Positions 8,197 through 16,212 of a stretch of 64,000 nt of DNA are shown here, one piece after another (within the stretch, counting starts at the first letter, position 1; every line of letters starts with the position of its first letter). The notes beneath the pieces were generated by a model, which worked only from the letters and a program-made list of their open reading frames with translations, did no database searches and had not been told where the DNA came from. The position numbers were made by a program, and so were the translations under genes. The stretch is taken from the NCBI GenBank assembly GCA_903913215.1, contig CAIWKE010000027.1, positions 1 to 64,000 of the forward strand, given 5' to 3'. The stretch is from an uncultured Holophagaceae bacterium. GTDB taxonomy: Bacteria; Acidobacteriota; Holophagae; Holophagales; Holophagaceae.

Positions 8197-9810
8197 ATGC
8201 CCATGAAGCTCACTCTCCAGGTTGACGGTGCCCTGCACCCCGTGACCCTCACGGAGGAGGGCCTGACCATCGGCCGGGGGGATCTGGCCTCCATCAAGAT
8301 CCACGCGAACGCCGTGAGCCGCATCCATGCCCGCATCTTCCTGAAGGACGGGCAGCCCCACGTCATGGACATGAAGTCCCTGAATGGCACCTCCCTCAAC
8401 GGGGTGACGCTGTCGGAGCCCGCCCCCATGCGGCCTGGGGACACGGTCCTCCTGGGCGAGGCCAAGGTGGTCTGGGTCCCGGAGGGGGTCGGCCCCTCGG
8501 GCCTGAACCTGGATCTGGCCCCCAAGGCCGTGGCCTCCAAGATCTCCCTGGAGGACCGGGCCTTTGATGCCTCGGGCTCCATCCTGGTGCCCCACGCCAG
8601 CCTGGAGGCCATGCTGGCCCAGGCCAGCGGCCAGCATCCCGCTGGCGAGGCCGTGACGCTCTTCCAGCGCTTGGCGAGCATGGCGGGCACCCTGCTCCGG
8701 GCCGCGGGCCTCACGGAGCTGCTTGATTCGGTCATGGGGCTGGTGACGGCCCAGATCCCCTGCCAGCGCGGCTTCATCCTCCTGGCGGATGCCAACGGGG
8801 AGCTGGTGCCAGAACTGCTCTGGGAGGAGACCCCGGGGCAGCACACGAACCCCATCAGCCGCACCATCGCTCGCACCGCCATGAAGGACCGGGTGGCCAT
8901 CCTCACCACGGATGCCCGCATGGATCCCCGCTTCAGTGCCGGGGAGAGCATCAAGATCCACGGGATCACGTCGGCCCTCTGCGCGCCCCTCATCGTGGAG
9001 GACCAGTCCCTGGGCGTCATCTACCTGGAGACCAGCCTCAACAAGGGCGGCTTCAAGCGGGAGGACGAACACCTGCTCAGCGCCATGGCCAACTTCGCCG
9101 CCGTGGGCATCCAGCGTGAGCGCGAGGCCCGCTTCCGGCAACGCCTGGAGCGCTACCACAGCCCCCAGGTGGTCAATCAGATTCTCAAGAACAGCCAGAA
9201 TCTGGAAGGCCCCATCCTCCAGGCCCAGCGCTGTGAGATCAGCGTCCTTTTTGCGGACATCTCGGGCTTCACGCGCATGAGCGAGGGCATGGAGCCCCTG
9301 GTGCTGGCAGGCATCCTCAATCGCACCTTTGAGGCCCTCACGGACCAGATCTTCAGCCGGGGCGGCACTCTGGATAAATACATCGGCGACGCCATCATGG
9401 CCTTCTTCGGCGCCCCCAATCCCGATGCGGAGCACGCGAGCCATGCTCTGGAGGCCGCCGTGGGCATGCAGGAGGCCCTGGAGATCCTCAACGCCGAGCG
9501 CCCCGAAGGCTACCCGGAGCTGCGCATGCGCATCGGCATCAACAGCGGCGAAGCCTTCGCCGGCGACATCGGCTGTGAAAAGCGCATGGACTACACCGTC
9601 ATGGGCAGCACCGTGAACCTCGCCTCCCGCCTGGAGAGCGGGGTGGCCAAGGCCGGCCAGATTGTGGTGGGCCCCCGTACCGCCGAGCTCACAGGCACCA
9701 CCCACCTCAGGCAGCTACCGGGTTTCGCCCTCAAGGGCATCGAGCAGGAGGTCCATCCCTTCGAAGTGATCTGGACCCACGACGGACCCACGGGGACGCA
9801 CCACCTGTAG
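8197..9810 (+). CDS. adenylate cyclase with FHA and GAF domains (class III)
   Basis: The 537 residues divide into an FHA domain (about 5-95: LTIGRGDLASIKI, VSRIHARIF, SLNGTSLNGV), a linker, a GAF domain (about 160-305: CQRGFILLAD, ICAPLIVED-like) and a class III cyclase domain (about 340-530). The cyclase part keeps the metal-binding aspartates in LFADISGFTRM and DKYIGDAIMAFFGAP, plus the lysine and the threonine of MDYTVMGSTVN that mark ATP-using class IIIb enzymes, so cAMP is the expected product. The FHA domain should bind a phosphothreonine partner. A second FHA protein is encoded at 11405-12409. No membrane segment is seen. Confidence 0.92.
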   Translation: MPMKLTLQVDGALHPVTLTEEGLTIGRGDLASIKIHANAVSRIHARIFLKDGQPHVMDMKSLNGTSLNGVTLSEPAPMRPGDTVLLGEAKVVWVPEGVGPSGLNLDLAPKAVASKISLEDRAFDASGSILVPHASLEAMLAQASGQHPAGEAVTLFQRLASMAGTLLRAAGLTELLDSVMGLVTAQIPCQRGFILLADANGELVPELLWEETPGQHTNPISRTIARTAMKDRVAILTTDARMDPRFSAGESIKIHGITSALCAPLIVEDQSLGVIYLETSLNKGGFKREDEHLLSAMANFAAVGIQREREARFRQRLERYHSPQVVNQILKNSQNLEGPILQAQRCEISVLFADISGFTRMSEGMEPLVLAGILNRTFEALTDQIFSRGGTLDKYIGDAIMAFFGAPNPDAEHASHALEAAVGMQEALEILNAERPEGYPELRMRIGINSGEAFAGDIGCEKRMDYTVMGSTVNLASRLESGVAKAGQIVVGPRTAELTGTTHLRQLPGFALKGIEQEVHPFEVIWTHDGPTGTHHL

Positions 9811-9819
9811 CGGGTAGGG

Positions 9820-10092
9820 TCAGCGGCGCTCGTTGGGCCAGGTGCCGAAGGCCAGGATGCACAGGACGATGATCATGCCCACGCCGGGCACGAGGCAGAG
9901 CAGGGCCAGGGCGCCGCTGTAACCGGCCTTCGAAAGAATCCGCCAGAAGCAGAGGATCGGCAGGACCACGCCCACGATGAGGCTGAGCAGGATGAATCCG
10001 CAGCCCAAACCCATCAGGCCCGCCGCAGAAGGTTCGTGGGCCCGTTGCAGCCACGCGAAGGAGGAGAGAATGGTGGACAGGGGCATGGGCAC
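9820..10092 (-). CDS. small membrane protein, unknown function
   Basis: Ninety residues with two strong hydrophobic segments (LMGLGCGFILLSLIVGVVLPI and ALALLCLVPGVGMIIVLCILAF) and a short polar tail NERR. It converges on the cyclase gene with only 9 bp between stops. The PGVG turn between hydrophobic stretches is common in small two-TM proteins of no assigned function. I do not recognise a specific family. Confidence 0.6.
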   Translation of the reverse strand: MPMPLSTILSSFAWLQRAHEPSAAGLMGLGCGFILLSLIVGVVLPILCFWRILSKAGYSGALALLCLVPGVGMIIVLCILAFGTWPNERR

Positions 10093-10173
10093 GTCAGGGA
10101 GTAGGTAGATTTAACCCCATCCGGACCCGGTCACCCCAATTAATGATGGCTTCCCGAACCGGGCACCCAAAGC

Positions 10174-10204
10174 AGGAAGGTATCCGCGTGCGGACATCCT
10201 TCCT
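10174..10204. promoter_or_regulatory. imperfect hairpin between divergent membrane-protein genes
   Basis: AGGAAGG at 10174-10180 pairs with CCTTCCT at 10198-10204, and TCCGC with GCGGA inside it. It lies between two divergently transcribed genes, so it is not at a gene end. Function unknown; it could be an operator or a leader structure. Confidence 0.25.
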
Positions 10205-10305
10205 TGTGTGGTGCCATCGCCGCCCTTAAGCTAGGTTCAACCTGAGTTTCACCATTATTTTCCAGCTGTGCCTCGCAGGGGGCTCCGCCTTTTTCTGGAG
10301 ACCGC

Positions 10306-10746
10306 ATGTCCCATTCTGATTCCAACGCGCTCGCGGCCCTGCTTGGCGGTGGTTGCCTCCTGTTCGTTCTCCTGGGCCTGGCCATCGGCATCGGCATCGC
10401 GGTCTTCTACATCCTCACCATGCAGAAGGCTCTGACCCTGGCGGGTGAGCGTCACCAGAAAATGAAGCCGAGCATGGTCTGGCTCATGCTCATTCCCCTC
10501 TTCAACCTCGCGTGGCATTTCATCGTGGTGAAGAATGTCTCAGATTCCATCAAGAGCTGGGCGGCGGAAAATGGCGCCAGCGTGGATGACGCAGGCTACA
10601 CCCTGGGCCTCATCACCTGCATCGCCCACTGCTGCGGGATCATCCCCTTCATCAACTTCCTGGCGGGTCCCGTGGGCCTGGTCTGCGGCATTCTCTGGTG
10701 GGTGAAGATTGCAGGCTTCAACAAGGTGATGGCCGCCAAGGCCTGA
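10306..10746 (+). CDS. membrane protein with DUF4234-like layout, unknown function
   Basis: A 146-residue protein with an N-terminal helix (LLFVLLGLAIGIGIAVFYIL), a second hydrophobic stretch (SMVWLMLIPLFNLAWHFIVV), then a C-terminal hydrophobic region (CGIIPFINFLAGPVGLVCGILWW) before a short KIAGFNKVMAAKA tail. The polar loop NVSDSIKSWAAENGASVDDAG is predicted to lie in the cytoplasm. Proteins of this shape are common and uncharacterised. It is followed by a strong bidirectional terminator. Confidence 0.75.
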   Translation: MSHSDSNALAALLGGGCLLFVLLGLAIGIGIAVFYILTMQKALTLAGERHQKMKPSMVWLMLIPLFNLAWHFIVVKNVSDSIKSWAAENGASVDDAGYTLGLITCIAHCCGIIPFINFLAGPVGLVCGILWWVKIAGFNKVMAAKA

Positions 10747-10763
10747 TTTTCATCTTTCTTCAC

Positions 10764-10795
10764 ATGCAAAACGGCGCGCAGGCGCCGTTTTGCAT
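10764..10795. terminator. bidirectional Rho-independent terminator
   Basis: A perfect 14-bp stem: ATGCAAAACGGCGC at 10764-10777 and GCGCCGTTTTGCAT at 10782-10795, with loop GCAG. The stem carries T-runs on both strands, so it can stop the membrane-protein gene on plus and dcd on minus, whose stops flank it. Confidence 0.85.
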
Positions 10796-10816
10796 GGCCC
10801 CAAAGCCCGATGGGAC

Positions 10817-11344
10817 CTACTCCTTCAAAAAGTCCTTCCACAACATCGACGGCTGGATCCCCGAGTTGCGCTGGTACTTGCCGGACACGTAGCTGTCGTA
10901 CTCGCCCTCCACGGAGTGGTAGAAGATCTGGCAGATGGCCACGCCAGCATAAATGCGGACGGGCTGGATGCAGCTGATCTCCAGGGTCCAGTAGCCGCAG
11001 AAGCCGATGTCACCGAAGCCCGCGGTGACGTGGACGAAGAGGCCCAGGCGACCTACGCTGCTGCGGCCCTCGAGCATGGGCACCATGCCATGGGTTTCGG
11101 TGTATTCCAGGGTGCGGCCCAGATACAGCGTCCCAGGCTGCAGCAGCAGGCCCTCGGCGGGGATCTTCAGGAACTCGATGCCGTTGGGCTTGGCCATGTC
11201 CAGTTCGCGATCCGTGTAGACCGCCAGATCCTCACCCAGGCGCAGGTTGTAGCTGTTGGGGTTCAGCTGAGCCTCGGACCAGGGCTCGATGCGGAGGCGC
11301 CCCGCCTCCCGCGCCGCGAGGATCTGCCTGCCGGTGAGAATCAT
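10817..11344 (-). CDS. dcd: dCTP deaminase
   Basis: Dcd deaminates dCTP to dUTP for thymidylate synthesis; some homologues also release dUMP. The 175 residues contain the family motifs LNPNSYNLRLG, LEGRSSVGRLGLFVH, TAGFGDIGFCGYWTLE (with the catalytic glutamate) and the C-terminal SGKYQ segment that closes on the nucleotide. Length and motif order match single-domain trimeric dCTP deaminases. Start ATG at 11344. Confidence 0.95.
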   Translation of the reverse strand: MILTGRQILAAREAGRLRIEPWSEAQLNPNSYNLRLGEDLAVYTDRELDMAKPNGIEFLKIPAEGLLLQPGTLYLGRTLEYTETHGMVPMLEGRSSVGRLGLFVHVTAGFGDIGFCGYWTLEISCIQPVRIYAGVAICQIFYHSVEGEYDSYVSGKYQRNSGIQPSMLWKDFLKE

Positions 11345-11361
11345 GGGGGCTCCTAACGAGA

Positions 11362-11383
11362 GGCGCCCGCCGAGGCGGGCGCC
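11362..11383 (-). terminator. GC-rich hairpin downstream of the FHA-RDD gene
   Basis: GGCGCCCGC at 11362-11370 pairs with GCGGGCGCC at 11375-11383. It sits between the FHA-RDD stop and the dcd start on the minus strand. There is no clear T-run after it, so termination is likely but not certain. Confidence 0.5.
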
Positions 11384-11404
11384 GTCTTCGGAATCAGGCG
11401 GCCA

Positions 11405-12409
11405 TTAGCGGTCGACTTTGATGACTTCGGAGGTGGCGATGATGTCGCTGAGGCTGATCCGCTCCTCGCCCTTCACAGCCAAGACGATCAGGTTGAGGGC
11501 AAGGATGTTCCCGAACTGGCGCAGGATGGCGGGGCCCAGGTCCAGGTGACCGGCGGGCTGGCCCAAGGGGATCACGCGCAGCTTCATGGCCTTCTTGCCG
11601 ATGCTGGCGCCGTACTTCGAGACCGTCCAGGGGACGAAGAAGAAGATGTAGGCCATCTGGACCAGGAAGCTCAGGGGCAGGAGCACGCAGCCCACGAAGG
11701 GAATGACGGACAGCACACCGAAGACAATGGAAATGAGGATGGAAGGGACCACATCGATGAGCACTGCCAGCAGGCGCTCACCAAGCTCGCCGCGCTGGCC
11801 CGTGGCCTGGGCCTGGTCGGGGATGGTGGGCAGCAGGTTGCCCAGGAAGGAGGCCTCGGGATTGGCCACGGCCATGGGCCGGGGGGCGGGCGGCGGCGCG
11901 ATGGGGGGGATGGGAGACTTGGCCGGGGTGGCCACGGGGCTGGTGGAGCTGGGGTCCGGCGCCGGAACCGTGTCCAGGGTCATGGCTGGGGTCGGGGCTG
12001 GAGCGGCTTCCTCCGGGGCCCGGCCCAGGTGGATGGCCGCCAGCTGGTCCGCGGACATGCGGACGGTGCCCAGGGGGGGCGCTGCCTCCAGGGCCGAGAT
12101 GGCCACGGTGGCATCCGGCTCGGCCTTGGGGTCCTCGAAGGTGAGCTGGATTTGGCCAAGGGTGATGCGGTCCCCGTGGTGCAGGGGGGAGGCCTGGACC
12201 CGGTTCCCGTTCACCAAGACCCCGTTACTGCTCTGCAGGTCCTGAATCTCGTAGCCACCGCCCACCTTGCGGACGACGCAGTGGTGGCGGCTGATGCTGG
12301 GGTCCGGCAGGCGAAGGGTATTATCCAACTCCCGGCCCATGTGGACCTCATTGTCCACGATCTCAAAATCTCGTACGCCCGCGCTTTCGTGAACCAGCAG
12401 TTTGGCCAT
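11405..12409 (-). CDS. FHA domain and RDD-family membrane protein
   Basis: The protein is 334 residues. An N-terminal FHA domain (about 1-90) shows VHMGRELDNTLRLPD, ISRHHCVV and SSNGVLVNGNRV, predicting phosphothreonine binding. A proline/alanine-rich linker (about 120-200) follows. The C-terminal RDD domain (about 205-330) has hydrophobic segments ERLLAVLIDVVPSILISIVF and FLVQMAYIFFFVPW, then SIGKKAMKLRVI. The start MAKLLVHES at 12409 is preceded by GAGGGG; the longer frame to 12532 is not supported. It is divergent from the MglA gene 135 bp away. It may report phosphorylation to the membrane, which is inference. Confidence 0.9.
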   Translation of the reverse strand: MAKLLVHESAGVRDFEIVDNEVHMGRELDNTLRLPDPSISRHHCVVRKVGGGYEIQDLQSSNGVLVNGNRVQASPLHHGDRITLGQIQLTFEDPKAEPDATVAISALEAAPPLGTVRMSADQLAAIHLGRAPEEAAPAPTPAMTLDTVPAPDPSSTSPVATPAKSPIPPIAPPPAPRPMAVANPEASFLGNLLPTIPDQAQATGQRGELGERLLAVLIDVVPSILISIVFGVLSVIPFVGCVLLPLSFLVQMAYIFFFVPWTVSKYGASIGKKAMKLRVIPLGQPAGHLDLGPAILRQFGNILALNLIVLAVKGEERISLSDIIATSEVIKVDR

Positions 12410-12544
12410 GGAGCCCCTCGAGGATGGTGGGATGGCCGAAAGTGTAGCGCAGCACCATTTGCGACGATAGAGAGGGAATGACGGTTCTTTCTTGACGGGC
12501 CTAGGCTGACCCGCCAATCTTCCCCAAGACACGAAGGTGCAGGC

Positions 12545-13411
12545 ATGGTGCTATTCAACGCGGCCACCAAGGAATTGACGGCCAAGATCGTATATTACGG
12601 CCCCGGTTTGTGCGGGAAGACGACCAATCTGCAGCATGTCTACGACACGCTGCCCGGCGCGGGGCGCGGTAAGATGCTGTCCCTGGCCACCCAGACGGAC
12701 CGCACCCTGTTCTTCGATTTCCTGCCCATCGAACTGGGCACCATCCGCGGCATGAAGACGCGCATCCAGCTCTATACCGTGCCCGGCCAGGTCTTCTACG
12801 ATGCCACCCGGAAGCTGGTGCTGCGGGGCGCAGATGCCGTGGTCTTCGTGGCGGACTCCCAGGCTCCGGCCCTGGAGAGCAACAAGGAGAGCTTCCAGAA
12901 CCTCATAACCAACCTGCGCGACCAGGGTTCGGAGCTGGAGAAGCTTCCGCACGTGATCCAGTGGAACAAGCGGGACACGCCCAATGCGCTGCCCGTGGAG
13001 ATCTTGGAACGGGAGGTCAACCTCTTCGGCGCCCCCACCTTCGAGGCCTGCGCCATGCGGGGCCAGGGCGTGCACGAGACCCTCACGGGCGTAGCCAAGC
13101 TGGTGCTCAAGACCTTGGCCGAGCGCTACGGCGGCGGCGTGGTGGAAGAGCCCCCGCCCATCCTCATGGGCAACGTGCCCCCACCGCCCCCACCGCCACC
13201 CCAGGCCTCCAGGCCCCTCGAAGTGGAGGAGCTGTCCGCCGGCGAGCTGCTAGAGGAGATCGACGAGATCCCCGCCGATCCCGGTTCCCACAGCCCCGCG
13301 CCCACCCACATGCCCCACAACAGCGTGGTGGAGATTCCTGTGGTGCTGGACCGCAGCCTCTTCTCGGGAGACGGGCCCATCGAGATCAAGTTGAAGCTCT
13401 ACATCAAATAG
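12545..13411 (+). CDS. mglA: MglA-type small GTPase with C-terminal extension
   Basis: MglA GTPases set cell polarity in gliding and twitching bacteria, switching with the activator MglB. The G domain (about residues 1-195) has a P-loop GPGLCGKTTN, the TVPGQ switch II and the NKRD base motif, all intact. Beyond it lie about 90 further residues: a polyproline run, an acidic LEEIDEIPADP segment and a strand-like end (IEIKLKLYIK). Standard MglA ends near 195 residues, so this tail is unusual. No mglB is seen nearby. A terminator follows the gene. Confidence 0.9.
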   Translation: MVLFNAATKELTAKIVYYGPGLCGKTTNLQHVYDTLPGAGRGKMLSLATQTDRTLFFDFLPIELGTIRGMKTRIQLYTVPGQVFYDATRKLVLRGADAVVFVADSQAPALESNKESFQNLITNLRDQGSELEKLPHVIQWNKRDTPNALPVEILEREVNLFGAPTFEACAMRGQGVHETLTGVAKLVLKTLAERYGGGVVEEPPPILMGNVPPPPPPPPQASRPLEVEELSAGELLEEIDEIPADPGSHSPAPTHMPHNSVVEIPVVLDRSLFSGDGPIEIKLKLYIK

Positions 13412-13428
13412 ATCTTGTGGAATCCGCT

Positions 13429-13455
13429 AAATTCGCGGCCTTTGGCCGCGAATTT
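13429..13455 (+). terminator. Rho-independent terminator after mglA
   Basis: AAATTCGCGGCC at 13429-13440 and GGCCGCGAATTT at 13444-13455 form a perfect 12-bp stem with loop TTT, 17 bp after the mglA stop and 64 bp before gltX. Confidence 0.85.
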
Positions 13456-13519
13456 CGTTAACCCGCAGGCGCAGCCTGCACGCATTGAGTCACACTGGAA
13501 GATTGCACTCTGAGGTCCC

Positions 13520-14992
13520 ATGTCCCGCCAGATCGTCACCCGCTTCGCTCCGTCCCCTACCGGCATGCTGCACATCGGAGGGGTGCGGACGGCCCTGTTC
13601 TGCTGGCTCTTCGCCCGGCGGCACGGGGGCCGTTTCATCCTGCGCATCGAGGACACAGACCTCAGCCGCAGCACCGACGACAACATCCGCATCATCGAGG
13701 AGGGCATGGCCTGGTGCGGCCTGGATTGGGATGAGGGCCCGGTGGTGGGCGATCCCAGCGCCTGGAAGGGCCCCCACGGCCCCTACCGCCAGATGCAGCG
13801 CATGGACCTCTACCGCACCAAGATCCAGGAGCTGCTGGACAAGGGGCTGGCCTACCGCTGCCGTTGCTCGCGCGAAACCATCGACGAGCGCCGCAAGGCC
13901 GTGGAAGCCGCGGGCAAGGTCTTCCAGTACAACCGTGGCATGGACGCCGGGAAGGGCTGCGCGGACCTGGGCCACGATGCCAGCGAGCCCGCCGCCATCC
14001 GCTTCAAAATGCCCACCGAGGGCGACATCCTGGTGCCCGACCTCATCAAGGGCAACACCCGCTTCCCCGCTGACAGCCTGGACGACTGGATCATCGCCCG
14101 CACCGGCGATGGCCCCGGCCAGATCGGCGTGCCCACCTACAACTTCTGCGTGGTGGTGGACGACACCCACATGGAAGTGAGCCACGTGATCCGGGGCGAC
14201 GACCACCTCAACAACACGCCCAAACAGATCCCCCTCTTCGCCGCCTTCGGTTACGACCTGCCGGCCTTCGCCCACGTGCCCATGATCCTGGGGGCCGATG
14301 GCGCCAAACTGAGCAAGCGGCATGGGGCCACCAGCATCACCGAATACCAGGCCCTGGGCCTGCTGCCCTCCGCCGTGCGCCTGGCCTTGGCCCGGCTCTC
14401 CTGGACCCCCAAGATCGATGGTCGTGCCGTGGAGAGCGCCGAGGAGGAACTCCTCACGGATGAGCAGATGATTCAGCTCTTTGACCTGGCGGACTGCCAG
14501 AAGAGCGCCGCCCGCTTCGACATGGACAAGCTCACCTGGCTGAATCAAAAGCTCATCCAGCGCGCTCCCTGGCAGGAGCTGGAGCCCCACCTGCGCCCCT
14601 TCCTGCCCGCGAGCTGGGACACGCAGCCGGAAGCATGGAAGGCCCAGGCCATCCAGTGCACCCAGAAGGGGAAGTCCCTCACCGACATGGCTGAGGCCCT
14701 GCGCTTCGCCTTCGAGCGGCCCACCACCTTTGACGAGAAGGCCGTGGAGAAGTTCCTCACACCGACGGTCCTGCCCGCCCTGCGGGATCTGGCCGCCCTC
14801 ACGGACTACAGCCATGACGCCCTGGAAGCGGGTTTCACCGCCATCCTGGAACGGCACAGCCTCAAGACCAAGGACCTGGCCCAGGCCCTGCGGGTGGCCC
14901 TCTGCGGGAGGCCCGTGAGCCCAGGCATCTATGACACCCTCATGCTGGTGGGCCGGGACGAGGTCCTGGCACGCCTGGAAAGGTGGCTGTGA
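13520..14992 (+). CDS. gltX: glutamyl-tRNA synthetase
   Basis: GltX charges tRNA-Glu. The class I signatures are clear: SPTGMLHIGGVRTAL (HIGH motif region) at the N terminus and KLSKRHG (KMSKS) near residue 260. The C-terminal anticodon-binding part is of normal length (490 residues in all). The start ATG at 13520 follows a short AGG. Its stop overlaps the start of the next gene (TGATG), implying translational coupling. Confidence 0.96.
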   Translation: MSRQIVTRFAPSPTGMLHIGGVRTALFCWLFARRHGGRFILRIEDTDLSRSTDDNIRIIEEGMAWCGLDWDEGPVVGDPSAWKGPHGPYRQMQRMDLYRTKIQELLDKGLAYRCRCSRETIDERRKAVEAAGKVFQYNRGMDAGKGCADLGHDASEPAAIRFKMPTEGDILVPDLIKGNTRFPADSLDDWIIARTGDGPGQIGVPTYNFCVVVDDTHMEVSHVIRGDDHLNNTPKQIPLFAAFGYDLPAFAHVPMILGADGAKLSKRHGATSITEYQALGLLPSAVRLALARLSWTPKIDGRAVESAEEELLTDEQMIQLFDLADCQKSAARFDMDKLTWLNQKLIQRAPWQELEPHLRPFLPASWDTQPEAWKAQAIQCTQKGKSLTDMAEALRFAFERPTTFDEKAVEKFLTPTVLPALRDLAALTDYSHDALEAGFTAILERHSLKTKDLAQALRVALCGRPVSPGIYDTLMLVGRDEVLARLERWL

Positions 14993-15336
14993 TGGACCTC
15001 GACGAGTTCACCCACATCACCCTCGCGGTGCTGGAAGAAGAGGGCGCCGCCACTTACGCACCCACCATCATCGCCGGCGAGCGGGTCCAGGTGATCCAGG
15101 GCATTCCCGAGGGCCTGGACCACCGGGCCGCGCTCCAGGAAACCATCGTGCGCCTGGGGCTGGGCCAGTCGGACTTCTACTTCGGGGTGAAGTCCGGCCC
15201 CGGCGAGGTCACCACCGGCCACCACACGGTCGTCAGCACCGAGTTCCAGCGCATCTCCGAGATGCAGACCGGCTTTGTGGTCTCCGACCTGGAGGACTGC
15301 GGCTGGTGGACCCTGGGCGAGGGGCGGGACCAGTAG
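14992..15336 (+). CDS. conserved-looking hypothetical protein coupled to gltX
   Basis: A 114-residue soluble protein. Its ATG at 14992 shares one base with the gltX stop; the alternative GTG at 14983 lies inside gltX. The sequence alternates charged helices and strands (FTHITLAVLEEEG, TIIAGERVQVIQGI, SDFYFGVKSGPGEVTTGH) and ends CGWWTLGEG. I do not recognise a domain. The tight coupling suggests co-regulation with aminoacylation, nothing more. Confidence 0.65.
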   Translation: MDLDEFTHITLAVLEEEGAATYAPTIIAGERVQVIQGIPEGLDHRAALQETIVRLGLGQSDFYFGVKSGPGEVTTGHHTVVSTEFQRISEMQTGFVVSDLEDCGWWTLGEGRDQ

Positions 15337-15347
15337 ACCTTAATCGC

Positions 15348-15478
15348 AGGGGCCACAAAGGCTCCTCTTTGTGTCCTTTGTGTCCTTTGCGGCCAATTCC
15401 TTTTTTGTGTTCCCTGCGGCTGGCACTTTAAAGAAATAACTAATAGTCACAAAGAACACAAAGAGCACAGAGCAAAGA
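15348..15478. repeat. intergenic CAAAG/CTTTG repeat block
   Basis: GGCCACAAAGG, then CTCTTTGTGTCCTTTGTGTCCTTTGCGGCC, and at 15450-15475 CACAAAGAACACAAAGAGCACAG. Units of about 9-10 bp (TTTGTGTCC) repeat in both orientations. No gene lies between 15337 and 15524. The plan is the same as the GCAGAGAACG repeats elsewhere, with a different core word. Confidence 0.65.
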
Positions 15479-15524
15479 AAAACCTCCGAGGGGGTTTCTC
15501 GTGGGGGCCCACAGAGCTTTGGGA

Positions 15525-15839
15525 TCAGCCCTGCTGGTTGAAGCTATCCGGCCCGAGGTTCTCCTCTTGCCGGTGCACGTAGGTGATGACCAGCGTGTCG
15601 CCGTGGCGCTCGTAGAGCAGGCGCAGGGGCTTTACCAGGACCTCCCGGTAGAAGCCGGGGCCGAACTCCGGCACCCAGCGGCCTAGATCTGGGAAGCGGA
15701 CCAGCTGTCGCAGGCAGGTATCCACCCGGTGATGCAGGGCCCGGGCGGCCTCGGGGTTGAAGCCACCGATATAGTCCAACCGCTCCGCGAACTGCTCCGC
15801 GGCTGGTTCGGTCCAGAGGAGCTTCAGGGGCCTGGCCAT
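15525..15839 (-). CDS. ParE/RelE-family toxin
   Basis: A 104-residue protein with the ParE fold pattern: LLWTEPAAEQFAERLDYI for the first helices, then ARALHHRVDTCLRQLVRFPDLGR and a C-terminal strand set (REVLVKPLRLLYERHGDTLVITYVHR). ParE toxins poison gyrase and RelE toxins cleave mRNA; the sequence alone favours ParE. It lies 13 bp downstream of its presumed antitoxin, in the usual antitoxin-first order. Confidence 0.85.
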   Translation of the reverse strand: MARPLKLLWTEPAAEQFAERLDYIGGFNPEAARALHHRVDTCLRQLVRFPDLGRWVPEFGPGFYREVLVKPLRLLYERHGDTLVITYVHRQEENLGPDSFNQQG

Positions 15840-15852
15840 GCCGGTTCGGGCC

Positions 15853-16113
15853 TCAGGCCCACTTGGCGGTGCGAGCCAGGACTTCCTTATGGCTCAGCGT
15901 GCGACTCTCGGCCAGGGCCTGCTGCCCCCGGATGATGCCCTCCAGCAGGGCCAGCTTCCGTTCCTGCAGGCGGTAGCTGACCACATCCATGAGAATGGCG
16001 GCCTCGCGGCCGTGCTCCGTGATCATCAGGGTCTCCTGATCCTGCTGCAGACCTGCGATGATTTCCGTGGCCTTGCGCTTGATGTCCGTGACCGGAACCA
16101 GTTTCGGGAGCAT
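15853..16113 (-). CDS. Phd/YefM-family antitoxin
   Basis: Eighty-six residues starting PKLVPVTDIKRKATEII, with the Phd/YefM strand-helix motif LMITEHGREAAILMDV. The C-terminal helix (LLEGIIRGQQALAES) would wrap the toxin. Such antitoxins bind their own promoter and neutralise the partner. A near-perfect TATAAT lies 26 bp upstream of the start, and AT-rich sequence surrounds it. Confidence 0.87.
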   Translation of the reverse strand: MLPKLVPVTDIKRKATEIIAGLQQDQETLMITEHGREAAILMDVVSYRLQERKLALLEGIIRGQQALAESRTLSHKEVLARTAKWA

Positions 16114-16139
16114 GGGGGTTCTCCAGGTGGAATACTCAT

Positions 16140-16145
16140 ATTATA
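16140..16145 (-). promoter_or_regulatory. -10 box of the toxin-antitoxin operon
   Basis: TATAAT reads on the minus strand 26 bp before the antitoxin ATG, in an AT-rich tract (16127-16175) that stands out from the GC-rich surroundings. The -35 is weak (GATACA at 18-bp spacing), fitting an autoregulated operon. Confidence 0.55.
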
Positions 16146-16212
16146 GTTTTATTGTGGTTGAATTGTATCACTTCGCAAACCCCCATTTCGCAGATGTATT
16201 TCTGGAGCAGCC

